Assembly (NCBI RefSeq): GCF_004011695.2
Contig: NC_082415.1
Location: 310,001 to 374,000 of the forward strand
Source: Ascochyta rabiei
Taxonomy: Eukaryota; Ascomycota; Dothideomycetes; Pleosporales; Didymellaceae
Direction: 5' to 3'
Length of the DNA: 64,000 nt
In this document: one piece after another, positions 13,201-24,159 of the stretch
Layout: each line of letters begins with the position of its first letter
How positions within the stretch are numbered: the first letter of the stretch is position 1
Position numbers and translations under genes: made by a program
Notes under the pieces: model-generated
The model's database searches: none
What the model saw: only the letters and a program-made list of their open reading frames with translations
Told to the model about the DNA's origin: nothing

Positions 13201-14170
13201 TCTAAAACTGTAGAATATTATACTAAGGTCTTCTGCAATACATAGTAGTATTTCTAAGGCTTTCCTAGCTCTATAATCTCAGACTGCAGCTTAGACTAGC
13301 TAGGACATTTTTAGACAACACTGTGTAGCCTTATAGGGGTAGACTAGCTACTCTCTATAGCCTACTACCCTTAGACAGACAGAGGGACAGAGCATGCTAA
13401 CTAAGAGGTGTAGGCAGTCCTATAGGTTATAGTTAACTTTAAACAGTATAACTAGCCTAACTATCTTCTAGCCTACTAACTAGCACTTAATAATTACAAC
13501 TCTTTAGTTACTAGGGTTAGTCCTAACCTACTCCTCTATAGGTATAATATAGACCTCCTACAGACAACAGTACTACTAACTATTAGCTAGAACACACTAC
13601 AGGGACAGGCAGTCTATTTCCTAGAATACCTCTAGCAAGGTATAGAGCTTACCTAGGCAGCTATAGCATAGGTACAATAACCTACCTAGGACGTAATAGA
13701 CTGCAGCTATAGGCCTGCAGAGTAGTACTATATAGGAAATAAGGTATAGTTTTCCCTCTGCAATATAAAAACTAATAGGCTAAGCTAGAAGCTAGACTAG
13801 TTATAAGCCTAGTACACAGTAGTTGCAGTTCCTACCCTTCTAACAGTTACCCTAGATTTGCTAGGTAACCTCTATAAGATAGTGTATATAGACCTACTAG
13901 AACGTACAGCTTCTAACCTATTACTAACACAGCGCCTACAGGAAAGTAGACTAGGCCTGCTAGTTGTCCTAGAAGAGAACAACCTAACCCTAGCTAAATA
14001 GGAAGTAGAGTCTATCCTAAAAGAAAAGAGGGCTTGTAGGCAGAATAAGTTATAGGTCCTAGTTAAATAGAAGGGATATACAAAGCTAATGTAGAAACTG
14101 CTAGAAGCGTTATAGGATATAAAGGCCTAGAAGGCCTTTATAGTAATATATACAGCATATAAGAAGTAAA
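10216..14170 (+). pseudogene. Gypsy pol (family P): protease/RT/RNase H/integrase/chromodomain
   Basis: A long degraded Ty3/gypsy Pol frame. After a leader-like stretch, a protease-like region (about 10640-11000) is followed by RT from about 11330. The RT active site at 11764-11769 reads Y-L-D-N-V-L-I-Y, so one catalytic Asp is lost. An RNase H region follows, then an integrase core at about 13090-13400 (SIDFIV and IISDC blocks, both Asp residues kept) and a chromodomain-like tail at about 14045-14170. A second copy on the minus strand is split over 17928-18844, 31035-32904 and 41083-41490. Gag is missing here, apparently deleted at the 10212/10216 junction. Stops are TAG/TAA. Confidence 0.75.
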
Positions 14171-14199
14171 TATAGAAAAGAAGAAACTTTTATTATTTA

Positions 14200-16183
14200 T
14201 AATAACCCTTATAGGGTTCTATTAGGAGATGCTGTGTAGGGTATAAGGCCTAGTACAGGAGAGCTTAGGGACCTTACAGTAATAGCACACTACTATCTTA
14301 CTCTTATACTACCTGGTAACTAGCAGTAAGCCTTAAGACTTAAAAAAGATATTATTGTTTACAGATAGGGAATAACAGGCAGTAGTAGCTATATCTAGGG
14401 CCTGGTTCTGTGCGTTGCAGCAGCAGTAGTTAACCTTATAGTTGTTATTGCTACCCTCTACATCTACCTTAATAGTGCTGCTACGCGTTAACTATAATAA
14501 TTCCTTAAAGTTGTAGTTAGGTGTGCGCAGCTCTATAGAAGAAGGTAAGTAGTAATAGTAGGTAGGCGCGCGCGGCTCTATAGGGGAAGAGAAGCAGTAA
14601 TAGTAAGGGGGCGTAGGAGACCTTATAAGGGAGGGAGAGCAGTACTAGCACAGGGGTGTAGGTAACTCTACAGGAAAGGGAGAGCAGCAACAGTAGGGTA
14701 GTAAGCAGAGCTGGCGGACAGACAAGCAGCGCTTGTTAGGGAAGTTAGAGCAGTAGTAGTAGGATAAGCAGGATACTAGGGCGTACTCTAGGCAGCAGTA
14801 GAGTATAGTAAGTAGGCGCTTAACTTAGTTAATAGCGTCCTTTAGATTAGGTTAGCTGCGCACCTAATATAGACAGAAATTCTTATAGTAGTATAGGCCT
14901 AGACTGCCTCTATACAGTTTATAGGCTTAGTCTAGAACTAGAAGGCTAACCCTATAGTAGCTATAAACTGTTAGAGGTAGGTATCTAGCTAATTACTACT
15001 ATAACGCCTAGACAACAGCGTAGTAGGCAGAGTAACCTAGGTACTAGGCTTAGCGGGGGAATAGGCAGCGTAAGCAGAGGTTAACTGCTTTGCTAGCATA
15101 GGGTTAGCTAGAGCTAGGTTAAGCGCAGCCTTATACACCTGCTAGTGCTTATAGTAGGCACCTAATAAAAATATTACGTTAGAAAGGATAACCTATAATA
15201 GTAATAAGGAGGTAACTTACAGTAGAAAACAAGCTAACGCCCCTAGTTAGCCTTATTACTGCCTACACCCTAGGTGCTAGGCGTCTTAACATAAGCGTTA
15301 CTAGCGCGTGCTAACGCCTTAGCTACTATTAGTTAGGAATAAGGGGCTAGAACAGGAACACGTACGTTAATATACTACTTAAAATTATATTAGGCATAGT
15401 AGAGCTTAGTATTTATAGTAAAGAGGTTATTATTATAAATATAAATATGCTTATGCTTAGTACAGGTACAATAGGTCTTACTAGTACCTAGAACGCAGTT
15501 AGCTATAGAAGAAATTAGCAAGTAAGTAGACCTATAATAGACGTAGGCACTTATAAGACTACTTTAAGAATAGTAAGAAGGTAGTAGAGGTAGCACAGGA
15601 CAGCGCTACCAGAGATAGAGACTAAGTCCTTATTATCTAAGTTGCTCTTAACTTTGTAGTTACCTATATAACAGCAGTAAGCTTTTAATATACATAGTTA
15701 GGCCCTATAACTAGATTAGAAACTATAGATAAGAAATACTAGAGGTATGTTATAGGCAGAGGGGAGGGACTATAGCAGACTACAACTGCCCCCTCTAGGG
15801 GGACTACTAGCTCCTTTTATAGTAGCCTAATAGCTATAACTAGAGGTAATAACAGATATAGTAGGTAAGGCAAAGGCGTTTATAAAAAGTTAGGTAGGTA
15901 TGTTATAGGCAGGTTAGGCAGAAGTGTAGAGTAGTACAGTGTCTAACTTAGGCAGGTACGCTAGATAAAACAAAAACAACCTAGGTGCGTGTAGGGACCA
16001 CCCTAGGTAAACCAGAGACTAGACTAGCAGCTAACCCACTAAGAGGCGGGCCCTTGCGCAACTACAACTAGCTCTAGGGTTTACCCACCACCAGCGTTCC
16101 TTTAACCCACGCAAAACAAAAAAAAAAAAAAAAAAAACCCCTACAAAATATATTTAGCTGGGGAGAGATAGGGAAAGGAGGTA
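14200..16183 (-). pseudogene. Family B leader and gag-like frame
   Basis: Read leftwards from the LTR at 16338, a leader of about 570 bp is followed by a gag-like frame (about 15600 down to 14700). It holds a KHQVYKAALNLA-type helical stretch and no pol motif. It is paralleled by 56998-58570. The left limit is uncertain because P-family pol ends near 14170 and the join is not recognisable. No zinc knuckle was identified. It is broken by TAG/TAA codons. Confidence 0.45.
16118..16137. repeat. A20 homopolymer inside the right B arm
   Basis: Twenty consecutive A residues lie between GCAAAAC and CCCCTAC. The corresponding place in the left inverted arm (about 9683-9696) has no such run, so this is a local slippage expansion or insertion. 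Confidence 0.85.
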
Positions 16184-16338
16184 TGTTATGGGCTTAGACC
16201 TTGTCTAAGCCTTAAGCGAGACAGGGCGGTCACGTGCCCTACAGACATATTAGAAGGACACGCAACGTGTTACCTCCTTAAGAGATACAATACTATATCA
16301 ACCCTTATTACATCCTACCCTAAGGCTAGTCCATAACA
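16184..16338 (-). repeat. Family B LTR, copy 2
   Basis: 155 bp, the reverse complement of the LTR at 9486-9640. On its right it abuts truncated family A gag at 16339 with no spacer. Confidence 0.75.
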
Positions 16339-17927
16339 ATTACTACACAAATTAGAGGTACAATACAGTTGTTATTAGCCTCTAGACTAGACTCTAGGTC
16401 TTCTAGCAGTTGTCCTATGTTATTAGTAGGAATTTCCTATTTTCTAGTATCTGTATTATTATAATTATAGGGAAGTATATTTAACTAGTAGTAAACCTTG
16501 TTTATCTTATAGTTTCTAGCAAAGTAGCCTAGTTTACTATAGTTGTAGCAGTCCCTGCTGCCTCTGTGTTAGTTACCCCCCTTAGGCGTCTTATTCTATT
16601 GCTTTAGTAGTCCCTTATTAAGGTTTAAGAGGTCTATTGCTTTAGGTCTATAGTATTTACTTTAACTATTACTGTAGATACAGCAACTAGTATTTAGCTA
16701 ATTACAGCCTTCTTACTGTCCTTAATTTAAGTTGTTGCGCTACTAGTTCCTTAGTAGTAGCATGTTAATAGCAATAACAGTAATACGTGCTCTAGGGTTA
16801 TCTTAAAGTTCTTACTAAAGTTTATAGAGTTGTATATTAATATTAATAGCAGTATTAAAAAGCTTATTAAGGGTTTCTATGCTTGCGCTGGTGCGTATAA
16901 GTTCTTCCTTAACCTTAGGCTTTAATCCTTATTAAAACATAGTAATTAGGGCAGTATTATCCTAGTTAGTGTTAGCAGCAAGATACTAAAACTCTGCGGC
17001 GTAGTCAGCAGCTAACTTATTCTGTCTAATCTTCTAAATGTTGCGTTAAGTAATATGTAATTTATTAGAGACTCTAAAGATTAGCTTAATCTTTTTTTTA
17101 AATAGGTTAAAGTCTTTTATCTATTTATCTATATTATTTAGGGCCTTACTAGCTTAGTACTACTGTATAAAGGGCTTAATCTAGGTAAACACTTTGCTAC
17201 GCATGTAGCTAGCTGCAAGGACTACTTATTTAGCCTTAGGAACCTTCTTACCTTAGAAGGTGAAGAAGAGGTCCTACAGCATAAGCTAGTTATTAAGCTT
17301 ACTACAATCTCTATAGTAAAGGTTAGGCTTATTAACATTTATAGTGCTAGTAGTAACAGTTATATCTATATTAACGTTGCTAGATATAGAGTTACTAGGG
17401 GTAGCATAGAATCTAATAGTACTTATCTTAGGTGTGTTTAAAATATTCAAGTTATACTTTAGTTAAAGACTGTAAGCACTAATTCTATTAGTTCTTAGGG
17501 ATAAGTACTATTAGATTAGTTAGGGTTATTAACTAAGCAAAGTTTATAAAGATAGGGTGCACTAAATAGTACAGAGTAGACTGTCTAGTTTAAGCACAGG
17601 TTAAGATTTTAAAGACAAACTTAATTAATAAGGTTAAACATAAACTATAAAGGTTTTGTTCCTACTAGCTATATACTAAGGATATACAATACTTATTAAT
17701 AAGTAACTAGAGTTAGTCTAATAGAATGTATAAGGGTGCTTGTAGATAAGTATATTATACTATGCTTATTAATAAGTAGTTATGTGTGTTATGCTTGTTA
17801 ATAAGTAGTTACCTAACAACCTTTTCTGTTCTGTCCTTCTCTACTGTTTGTTCCTTTAGGGCGGAGTTAGGGGTCTTGGTTGGCTGGTACTTATGTTTGT
17901 GCTGTGCCCTAGCACAGGATTGTAATA
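16339..17927 (-). mobile_element. Second gag-only remnant of gypsy family A
   Basis: The LTR (17454-17927) lies at the right, so the element reads leftwards through gag. The zinc-knuckle region is near 16530-16560 and partly destroyed. It stops at 16339, a point in gag within a few tens of bases of where the 138-1720 remnant also stops. Protease, RT and integrase are absent. It is heavily RIP-mutated compared with the complete copy at 23156-30147. Confidence 0.75.
17454..17927 (-). repeat. LTR of gypsy family A, copy 2
   Basis: About 474 bp, from TATTCAAGTTATAC to GGATTGTAATA on the plus strand, matching the 487-bp LTRs of the complete element. TG and CA tips are mutated to TA at both ends. 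Confidence 0.8.
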
Positions 17928-18844
17928 GTATCTAGTCCACCCCTATAAGGCTACACAGCATTGTCTAAATATTTCCTAGCTAGTCTAAGCTGCGGTCTGT
18001 ACTTATAGCGCTAGGAAAGCCCTAGAACTACTACTACGTGTTGTAGAAGACCTTAGCGCAATATTCTGCAGATATAGAAGTTATCTCTTTAAGCTACACA
18101 TAGTTAGAGAGACAATCTGTAATAACTAAGTAATAGCGCATTGCGTCCTTATAAGCTAAAGGAAGGTTAACTATAGAGTCTATTAAAATCTAGGACTAAA
18201 AATAGTTAGTAATAGGTAACAGCTAGAGTAAGCCCTACTATTAGCGCTGTAATATATGCGTGCTTAAACAGTAGTAGTTATAGATATAATACTAAACGTT
18301 CTATAACATCTCCTTCTAGTAGAAGTTGTGTCTAACAATATAGAACGTGGTGTTAGCACCTAGATAACCTGTTAGGTTAGATTTGTGTGCCCTTTAGATT
18401 ATTGTAGTTATAAGTAGCTCCTAACGCAGAACCTACGTAACCCTACACTACAGCAGCGTGCTATAAGCACTAAGCGTACAATCTACAATTTTCCAAGTAG
18501 TCTTAGCCTTAGGAGGGAACTAGCAGGCCCTATTATAGACAGTAGACAGGCGCGCTATGTGCCTTACGTCCTGCTAAACGCCTTTATCCTACAGTAATTA
18601 TATATATGTGTTAATAAAAAGTAGAGGTGTACTAGAGCCTAGTGTACTAACTACTAATACTAAAACTAGGGTTACTATCCTATAGACCCCCCCTAACCTC
18701 CTATTATAGTCCTGTTCCTAGTAGCTTAGTATATCTAGTTAGGCTGCAAGGCACCCTAGGCAGAGCAAATGTAGAAACAGAACTTTAACAGCTCCTCTGC
18801 CTATTAGTGCTACCTCTTACTTAGCCTGCGCACTGTAGTAAAGT
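17928..18844 (-). pseudogene. P-family integrase fragment (part 1 of a split copy)
   Basis: This is the reverse complement of about 12430-13345 in the plus-strand P copy, covering the RNase H to integrase region. Its left end is cut by the family A LTR, so the integrase C-terminus and chromodomain are missing. Its right end is the AAAGT target duplication of copia copy 2; the sequence resumes without loss at 31035. Confidence 0.75.
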
Positions 18845-19006
18845 TTTTAGATAATATGCTTAATGTGCAAAGATGATGATAAAGGTGATTAATTAATAAT
18901 TCTCTGTCTTAATGGCTTATTTTATGTATGTATGCCGCTAGCCCCTAAGTTAGCCAAGGTTAACCCTAAACCCCTAACTTGGCTCAGCAAGGTTAGTTAT
19001 CTAACA
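18845..19006 (-). repeat. 3' LTR of copia copy 2
   Basis: 162 bp, from a mutated TTTTAGATAATATGC start to ATCTAACA. It is preceded by the AAAGT duplication. Confidence 0.9.
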
Positions 19007-19069
19007 CACCCCCTTAGCTTTAAGGCCCTATTAAAGCTGGACACAATTGGCTCTTATTATACCTCTAGG

Positions 19070-22000
19070 TTAGCGAGCTTTTATTTAAGTAATTCTATCT
19101 AGGTGTTAGCTGGCTTTCTTTGTTGAGTATGTTTCTTTAGTCCTAGCTGCCTTAGAAAGGTTAACTACTTGCTTGCAGGCAGAGCCTTTATAAGTCTGTT
19201 AGCTATTATCTTAGTAGATAGGATATAGGTTACTGTTATAGTACCTTTATTTACCTCTTATTAGAGCTAGTAGTTATAAATGTCTACATATTATAGTTTA
19301 GTTTAGAGTTTTAAGACTTCCTTATTAATTAATTAGATAGTCTAGGTATTATTATATTAAATAGTAATTGTTAATTATAAGAGGTGGATGCTAAGTTCTA
19401 ATAATAGTTGTAAGATAAAGATAGCTTCCTTAGCTACCTGTGCTAGGGCAAGTAGCTCTGCTTTAGTTGTTAATGTAGTAACTATGTCTTATTTATTAGC
19501 TCTCTACGTAATAAGTCCTTTGTATAGTTTGATAGTACATCCTTAGAAGCTCTTCCTAATAAGAGTATTATTAGTAAATAATGCATTACTAGTAACTACT
19601 AGGTGCTTGTTACCTTTAAAGTAAGGGATAGGTCTTGTGTCCCTTATAGGTATAATAGTACTTAATCTGCTGCGTTATAGTGGTGCTGTCTAGGGTTAGT
19701 TAGAAATTGTGCCAGCCTAGATATAGTAAAGGCAATGTTAGGTCTAGTAGTGACCGCAGTAAAGAGGAGAGATCTAATCTTTCTCTAGTATTTGTTAATT
19801 TCTAATGCTACAGCTTCCTCTTTATTTAGTAGAAGCTTAATACTTAATATTAGTGTGTTGTGTTGTGTATCTGTCTTATCTACTAGAGAGACAATTTTAT
19901 TAATGTATAACGCCTATAAGAGGAGGATCCTTAGGTTGTCTTAATCTTAGGTTATCTCTACTCCTAGGAACTATTGCAGATTATTTCCTCCTGTAACTAA
20001 GTATTTGCTAGTAATATAGGTAAGGGCCTTATCTGCCTTATATCTTTTAGTTAGGTAATAAGCTATAATAATATTATCTACATAGAAGAAGATAGTAACT
20101 CTATTCTTAAGTAAGCAGCAGGGTTTATAGGGAACAACTACAAATCTATAGCTTGTTAGAGTAGATATAAATTCCTTCTACTAGAGGAGTAGAGATATTC
20201 TTTGTCTATATAGTGCCTTATATAGCTATAGGACTATACCTAGTTTCTAATACCTACGTAGCATCCTTATATAGACCTCTCTATTAATTAATATATAAAT
20301 AAAGGCATTTATAATATTAAACTGCTTAAGTTCTAGGTAATGTGCTGCTAAAATTGCTATAAGCTTTCTAAAGAACCTACTAGCTAGTGTTGCTGCGTAG
20401 GTATCTTTAGAAGTAATGTTTTATTACTAGTTACCTTACACTACTAGTTGCGCCTTATATTTAGGTAGGTAGTAGTTCTTCTTAAGCTTATACGTGTATA
20501 CCTACATATAGTTAAGTATCTAGTGTCCTACTACCTTAGTCTTTATTAGGGGTACTTTAGACTATAACTTTATAGTCTAATAGCTGCTAAGGTGTTCTTG
20601 CTTAGCTTCTTTAAAATATTAGTAAAGCAGGTAGTCCTCTAGGTTTAATTGTGCCGTTAGCTCTAGTAGGAGTCAGCTTTAATAAGGCTTAAGCCCTTTT
20701 ATTAGTATTTGTTTTAACCTAGCCTTGTTAATATTGTTGCCCTAGTATGTGCCTATACATCTGCCTTATATGCTAGCTATAAATGCAGCTTTCTACAGGA
20801 TAGTTTGTAAAGTTCCTTAAGATTACGCTAGCGTTAATTCTAACTAATTAGCAGTTAACTAGTGCTACCTGCCAACTCCTAATTAGCTGTTACCTCTTGC
20901 TAACTAAAATAACAACAACGTGTTTATTAACAACGTAACTAGTAGCAGAGTTAGAGGAGGGGTTAGATATATATATCTAGCTTTCTGTCTATTATTATAA
21001 CTTAGTTAATCTTCTATAGTATTTAAGTGTGTAATAGTGTTGTCCTTATAGAATAACTAGATTTTAGCCTTATTTTAGGGTAGAGGTAGAAGTTCTACGC
21101 TTCTTGTCTATGTTACTATCTCTTTAAGAGTGCTATGTATAAGATTGTCTATTAGGTCCTAAGTCTAGCTACTAAAGACAGTATCCTTATTAAAGACTAC
21201 ATCTCTTATACTAATAACTTTTGCTAAGGTTAGAATCTATATCTAATATATGTTTAAGGATTAGTATCCTACTAGGTACCCTACCTATACTCTTAGGTCT
21301 AATTGCTAGAGTTGTAACTTTCCTTAAAGGGTGTTACTTATAAGAGCAAAGACTTTATATCTATATACTTTTAGATATACCTAGTTTAGTTTCCTATTTT
21401 ATATTTTTAGGCTAGCTAGTTAAGCTGTATAGGTAAAGAACATATTATAGGGTATTTTCTAGTTATTTAATAACCTTAGTGTTTAGTTATGTAGGTACAC
21501 TGCTGCCCTTATAATCTCTAGCTATATTTCCTATAGTAGGTTTGCGTCTAATCTTATAGTGCGTGCCTTGTCTTTTATTACACCCCCTAAGCGTTTAGCA
21601 CCTCTATTCTGTACTTAGGTGTCTAGTGTAGAATAATTAAGCCTAATTAAGTATTCAGCGCACTATCTTAATACCTCTAGTTTTATTATAGTAATTTTAT
21701 TATTATACTTAATTACCTTAACCTAGATCTTATATTGTTTTAACAGGAATTGTGTAAGAGTGTCTAGGAAGTAGATAATTATCTTTCCTAGTAAATTATC
21801 TTTAAAATAGAAGTCCTAGAGGAAGCTAGATTGCCTGTTAACAGCAAGTAATTAGCTCTTTTCCTTAGTAAAGCTTCCTTCTTTATATAAGTAGAAGTTA
21901 ATTACTGTATGTTCTCCTAGTTCTTTATTACTTATTTGTAGTGTTTAACTAATTTACCTCTTAGTCTTAGCTTGTCTGTAAGCATTATATTAGACTGTAG

Positions 22001-23155
22001 TAATACTCCTAACCCTTACCCCCTAAGATTGTTAGATAAGGTGTTTAATAGTAGCAGCTCTAGGGTGCCCTATTCGCTTATACTTTAGCAGAGCAGTAGT
22101 AGTCTTAAGTATTTAGCTTTATATTAATTATATTGCAAATGCTGTCTATAGCTGTTCCTTAAGTACCTATTATCTATATTGTTTATCTAAGGATATAATA
22201 GCTCTGTTGTCTACTTGTCTAAGCTAAGTTAGATCTCTTTTTGTGTCCTACTAGATTCCCTCTTAACGTAGTTGTTAGAAAGAGACAAGGTTATAAAGTA
22301 TGTCTAGGCACTATGCTACGTTGTGTAGTTTAAGAGTAGTTAGTTAGTTTATATTTAATAGATAGAGATAAACAGTGCTATATCCCTGTATCTATGCCTA
22401 GGAGTTTCCTGCCTATAGGTAGTTGTTTAATACAGGTAGAGTAAGGTTATATATCTAGTCCTTATTGTTTATAATATAGATAGTTAATCCTAAGTTAAGA
22501 ATAAAGGAGTTCCTAAGAGGGTAGCTTAGTAGCTCTATATTGTATAATTCTTTAACTAGACTTATATTAATTATTAATATCTTCTGTCTCTGTAGTTATC
22601 CTAGAGGTGCCTCTAGTGTTTAGGATGTCTTAATAGCTAGTGTCTTAGTGCAAGCTTGTTTCGCAGATCTAACCTAATCTTAAAGGTTAGCATTTTGTTC
22701 TATCCTAAATTGTACTATCTTAGTAATTCTATTACGTAGGGTAAACTATTCTATTACTTTATCTTTATAGACGTAGTAGCAATCTTCTAGTCTATAGCGT
22801 TGTCTACAAGCAGGGCATTTTGCTCTTCTAGCTACTGCTGTATCCCCTCTTAGGGACTGCTTAGATATAGTTATTTAACTAATATTCTGTTTTTAACAAG
22901 GTCTTCCCTAACTCCCCTATGTAGTAGAAGTAGATAATACGTCTTTAACAACATAAAAGGCGTCCCTGTTAGTATCTAGGGTAGATTTACTTCTAGCAGT
23001 AAGAGTTAAGTTGTTCCCTGCAGTAAAGGCGTCCCTTTACTATCTCTACTTAGGGTAGTACTTACTTATATGCTCTTAGAAGCGTTTTATTATTTCTTTG
23101 TAAGTTATGTTTTGTTCTTATCTGCTATAATCCTAGAATATTGTTGCCTAGGTTA
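19070..23155 (-). pseudogene. Copia copy 2 pol, 3' portion
   Basis: The same order as copy 1: RNase H at about 19100-19700, RT at about 19800-20880 with a Y-V-D-N active site near 20070, integrase at about 21100-22150, and pre-integrase/protease and zinc-knuckle gag remains at about 22200-22850. It ends at the GGTTA duplication of gypsy A (23151-23155). TAG/TAA stops occur throughout. Confidence 0.8.
20844..20886. repeat. 43-bp dyad-symmetric module in copia copy 2
   Basis: Starts CTAATTAGCAGTTAAC and ends CTCCTAATTAG, at the same place as in copia copy 1; so it was part of the copia ancestor. Confidence 0.6.
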
Positions 23156-23642
23156 TGTTGAAGTCGTACTTTAGTTAAAGACCGTAAGCACTGATTATAT
23201 TGGTTCTCGGGGATAAGTACGGTTACTGGATCGGTAAGGGTTATTAACTAAGCAAAGCTTGTAAAGATAGGGTGCAATGAATAGTACAGAGTAGACTGTC
23301 TAGTTTAAGAGCAGGTTAAGATTCTAAAGACAAACTTAATTAATAAGGTTGAACACGAACTATAAGGGTTGTGGTCCTACTAACTATATACTAAGGAGAT
23401 ACAGTGCTTATTAATAAGTAACTAGAGTTAGTCTAATAAAATACATAAGGGTGCTTGTAGACAAGCATATCGTACCATGCTTATTAACAAGCAGTTACGT
23501 GTGTCATGCTTGTTAACAAGCAGTCACGTAACATCCCTATCTGTTCTGTCCTTCTCCACTGTTCGTTCCTTTAGAGCGGAGTTAGGGGTCTTAGTTGGCT
23601 AGTACTTATGTTTGTGCCGTGCCCTAGCACAGGATCGTAACA
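23156..23642 (-). repeat. 3' LTR of gypsy A
   Basis: 487 bp, starting TGTTGAAGTCGTAC and ending GGATCGTAACA on the plus strand; a direct repeat of 29661-30147. Confidence 0.93.
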
Positions 23643-24159
23643 CTATCCCCCCTTCCTCTTTAGTTTGTCCTTAAACTATATAATTGTCTGTTAGAGTTTT
23701 ATATAATCTGCAATCTCTATATCTAGTAACCTATAAGTTAAGATGTCCTTATATGCCTGTAACATCTGTCTTATATTAGAAATCTGCTAAGCTAATACAC
23801 CTGCCAAAGTCCCCTGCAATTATTGTTTCTTTAGCGGCTACAAGTGCTATATTATATTAGGTAGTCTAAAAGGTCTAAAGTGTGCCAAGTGTATAATGGC
23901 CGGTAAGCTATATATAAACATGTCTTAGGCGTTATTAGATAAGACTTGTAAGAAGTATAAGAAAAAGGTAAAAGAGGACAAGTTACTCCTTATAACTGTT
24001 ATTGCGCAATTATTGCGTAATAAGAAAATCCTAAAATAGGCGAATAAACGCGCACGGCAAAAGGCGCTGTGTTTAGCAAATAAAATAGTTAAGGCTGGCG
24101 AGTTAGACCTGGCCGAGGAAGTCAATCCTGACTGTCCTGCTGCGTCCATTGGCATGTGT

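Larger units (their letters stand above)
9486..16338. mobile_element. Composite: two inverted family B ends around P-family pol
   Basis: The left arm 9486-10212 (B LTR plus leader, plus strand) is an inverted copy of the right arm 15612-16338. Between them lie a P-family pol on the plus strand (to about 14170) and a B-family gag on the minus strand. No matching target duplication is visible (left flank CAGTC, right flank ATTAC). The left arm diverges at 10212. From 10216 the sequence instead matches the P copy seen at 41449, so a deletion or template-switch junction lies in those few bases. I read it as fused truncated elements, not one intact unit. Confidence 0.6.

Noticed and set aside
9486..16338. 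A large terminal-inverted-repeat DNA transposon or DIRS element
   Set aside because: The 155-bp units have LTR-like tips, the flanks show no duplication, internal arms diverge, and no tyrosine recombinase or DDE transposase other than gypsy integrase was seen.
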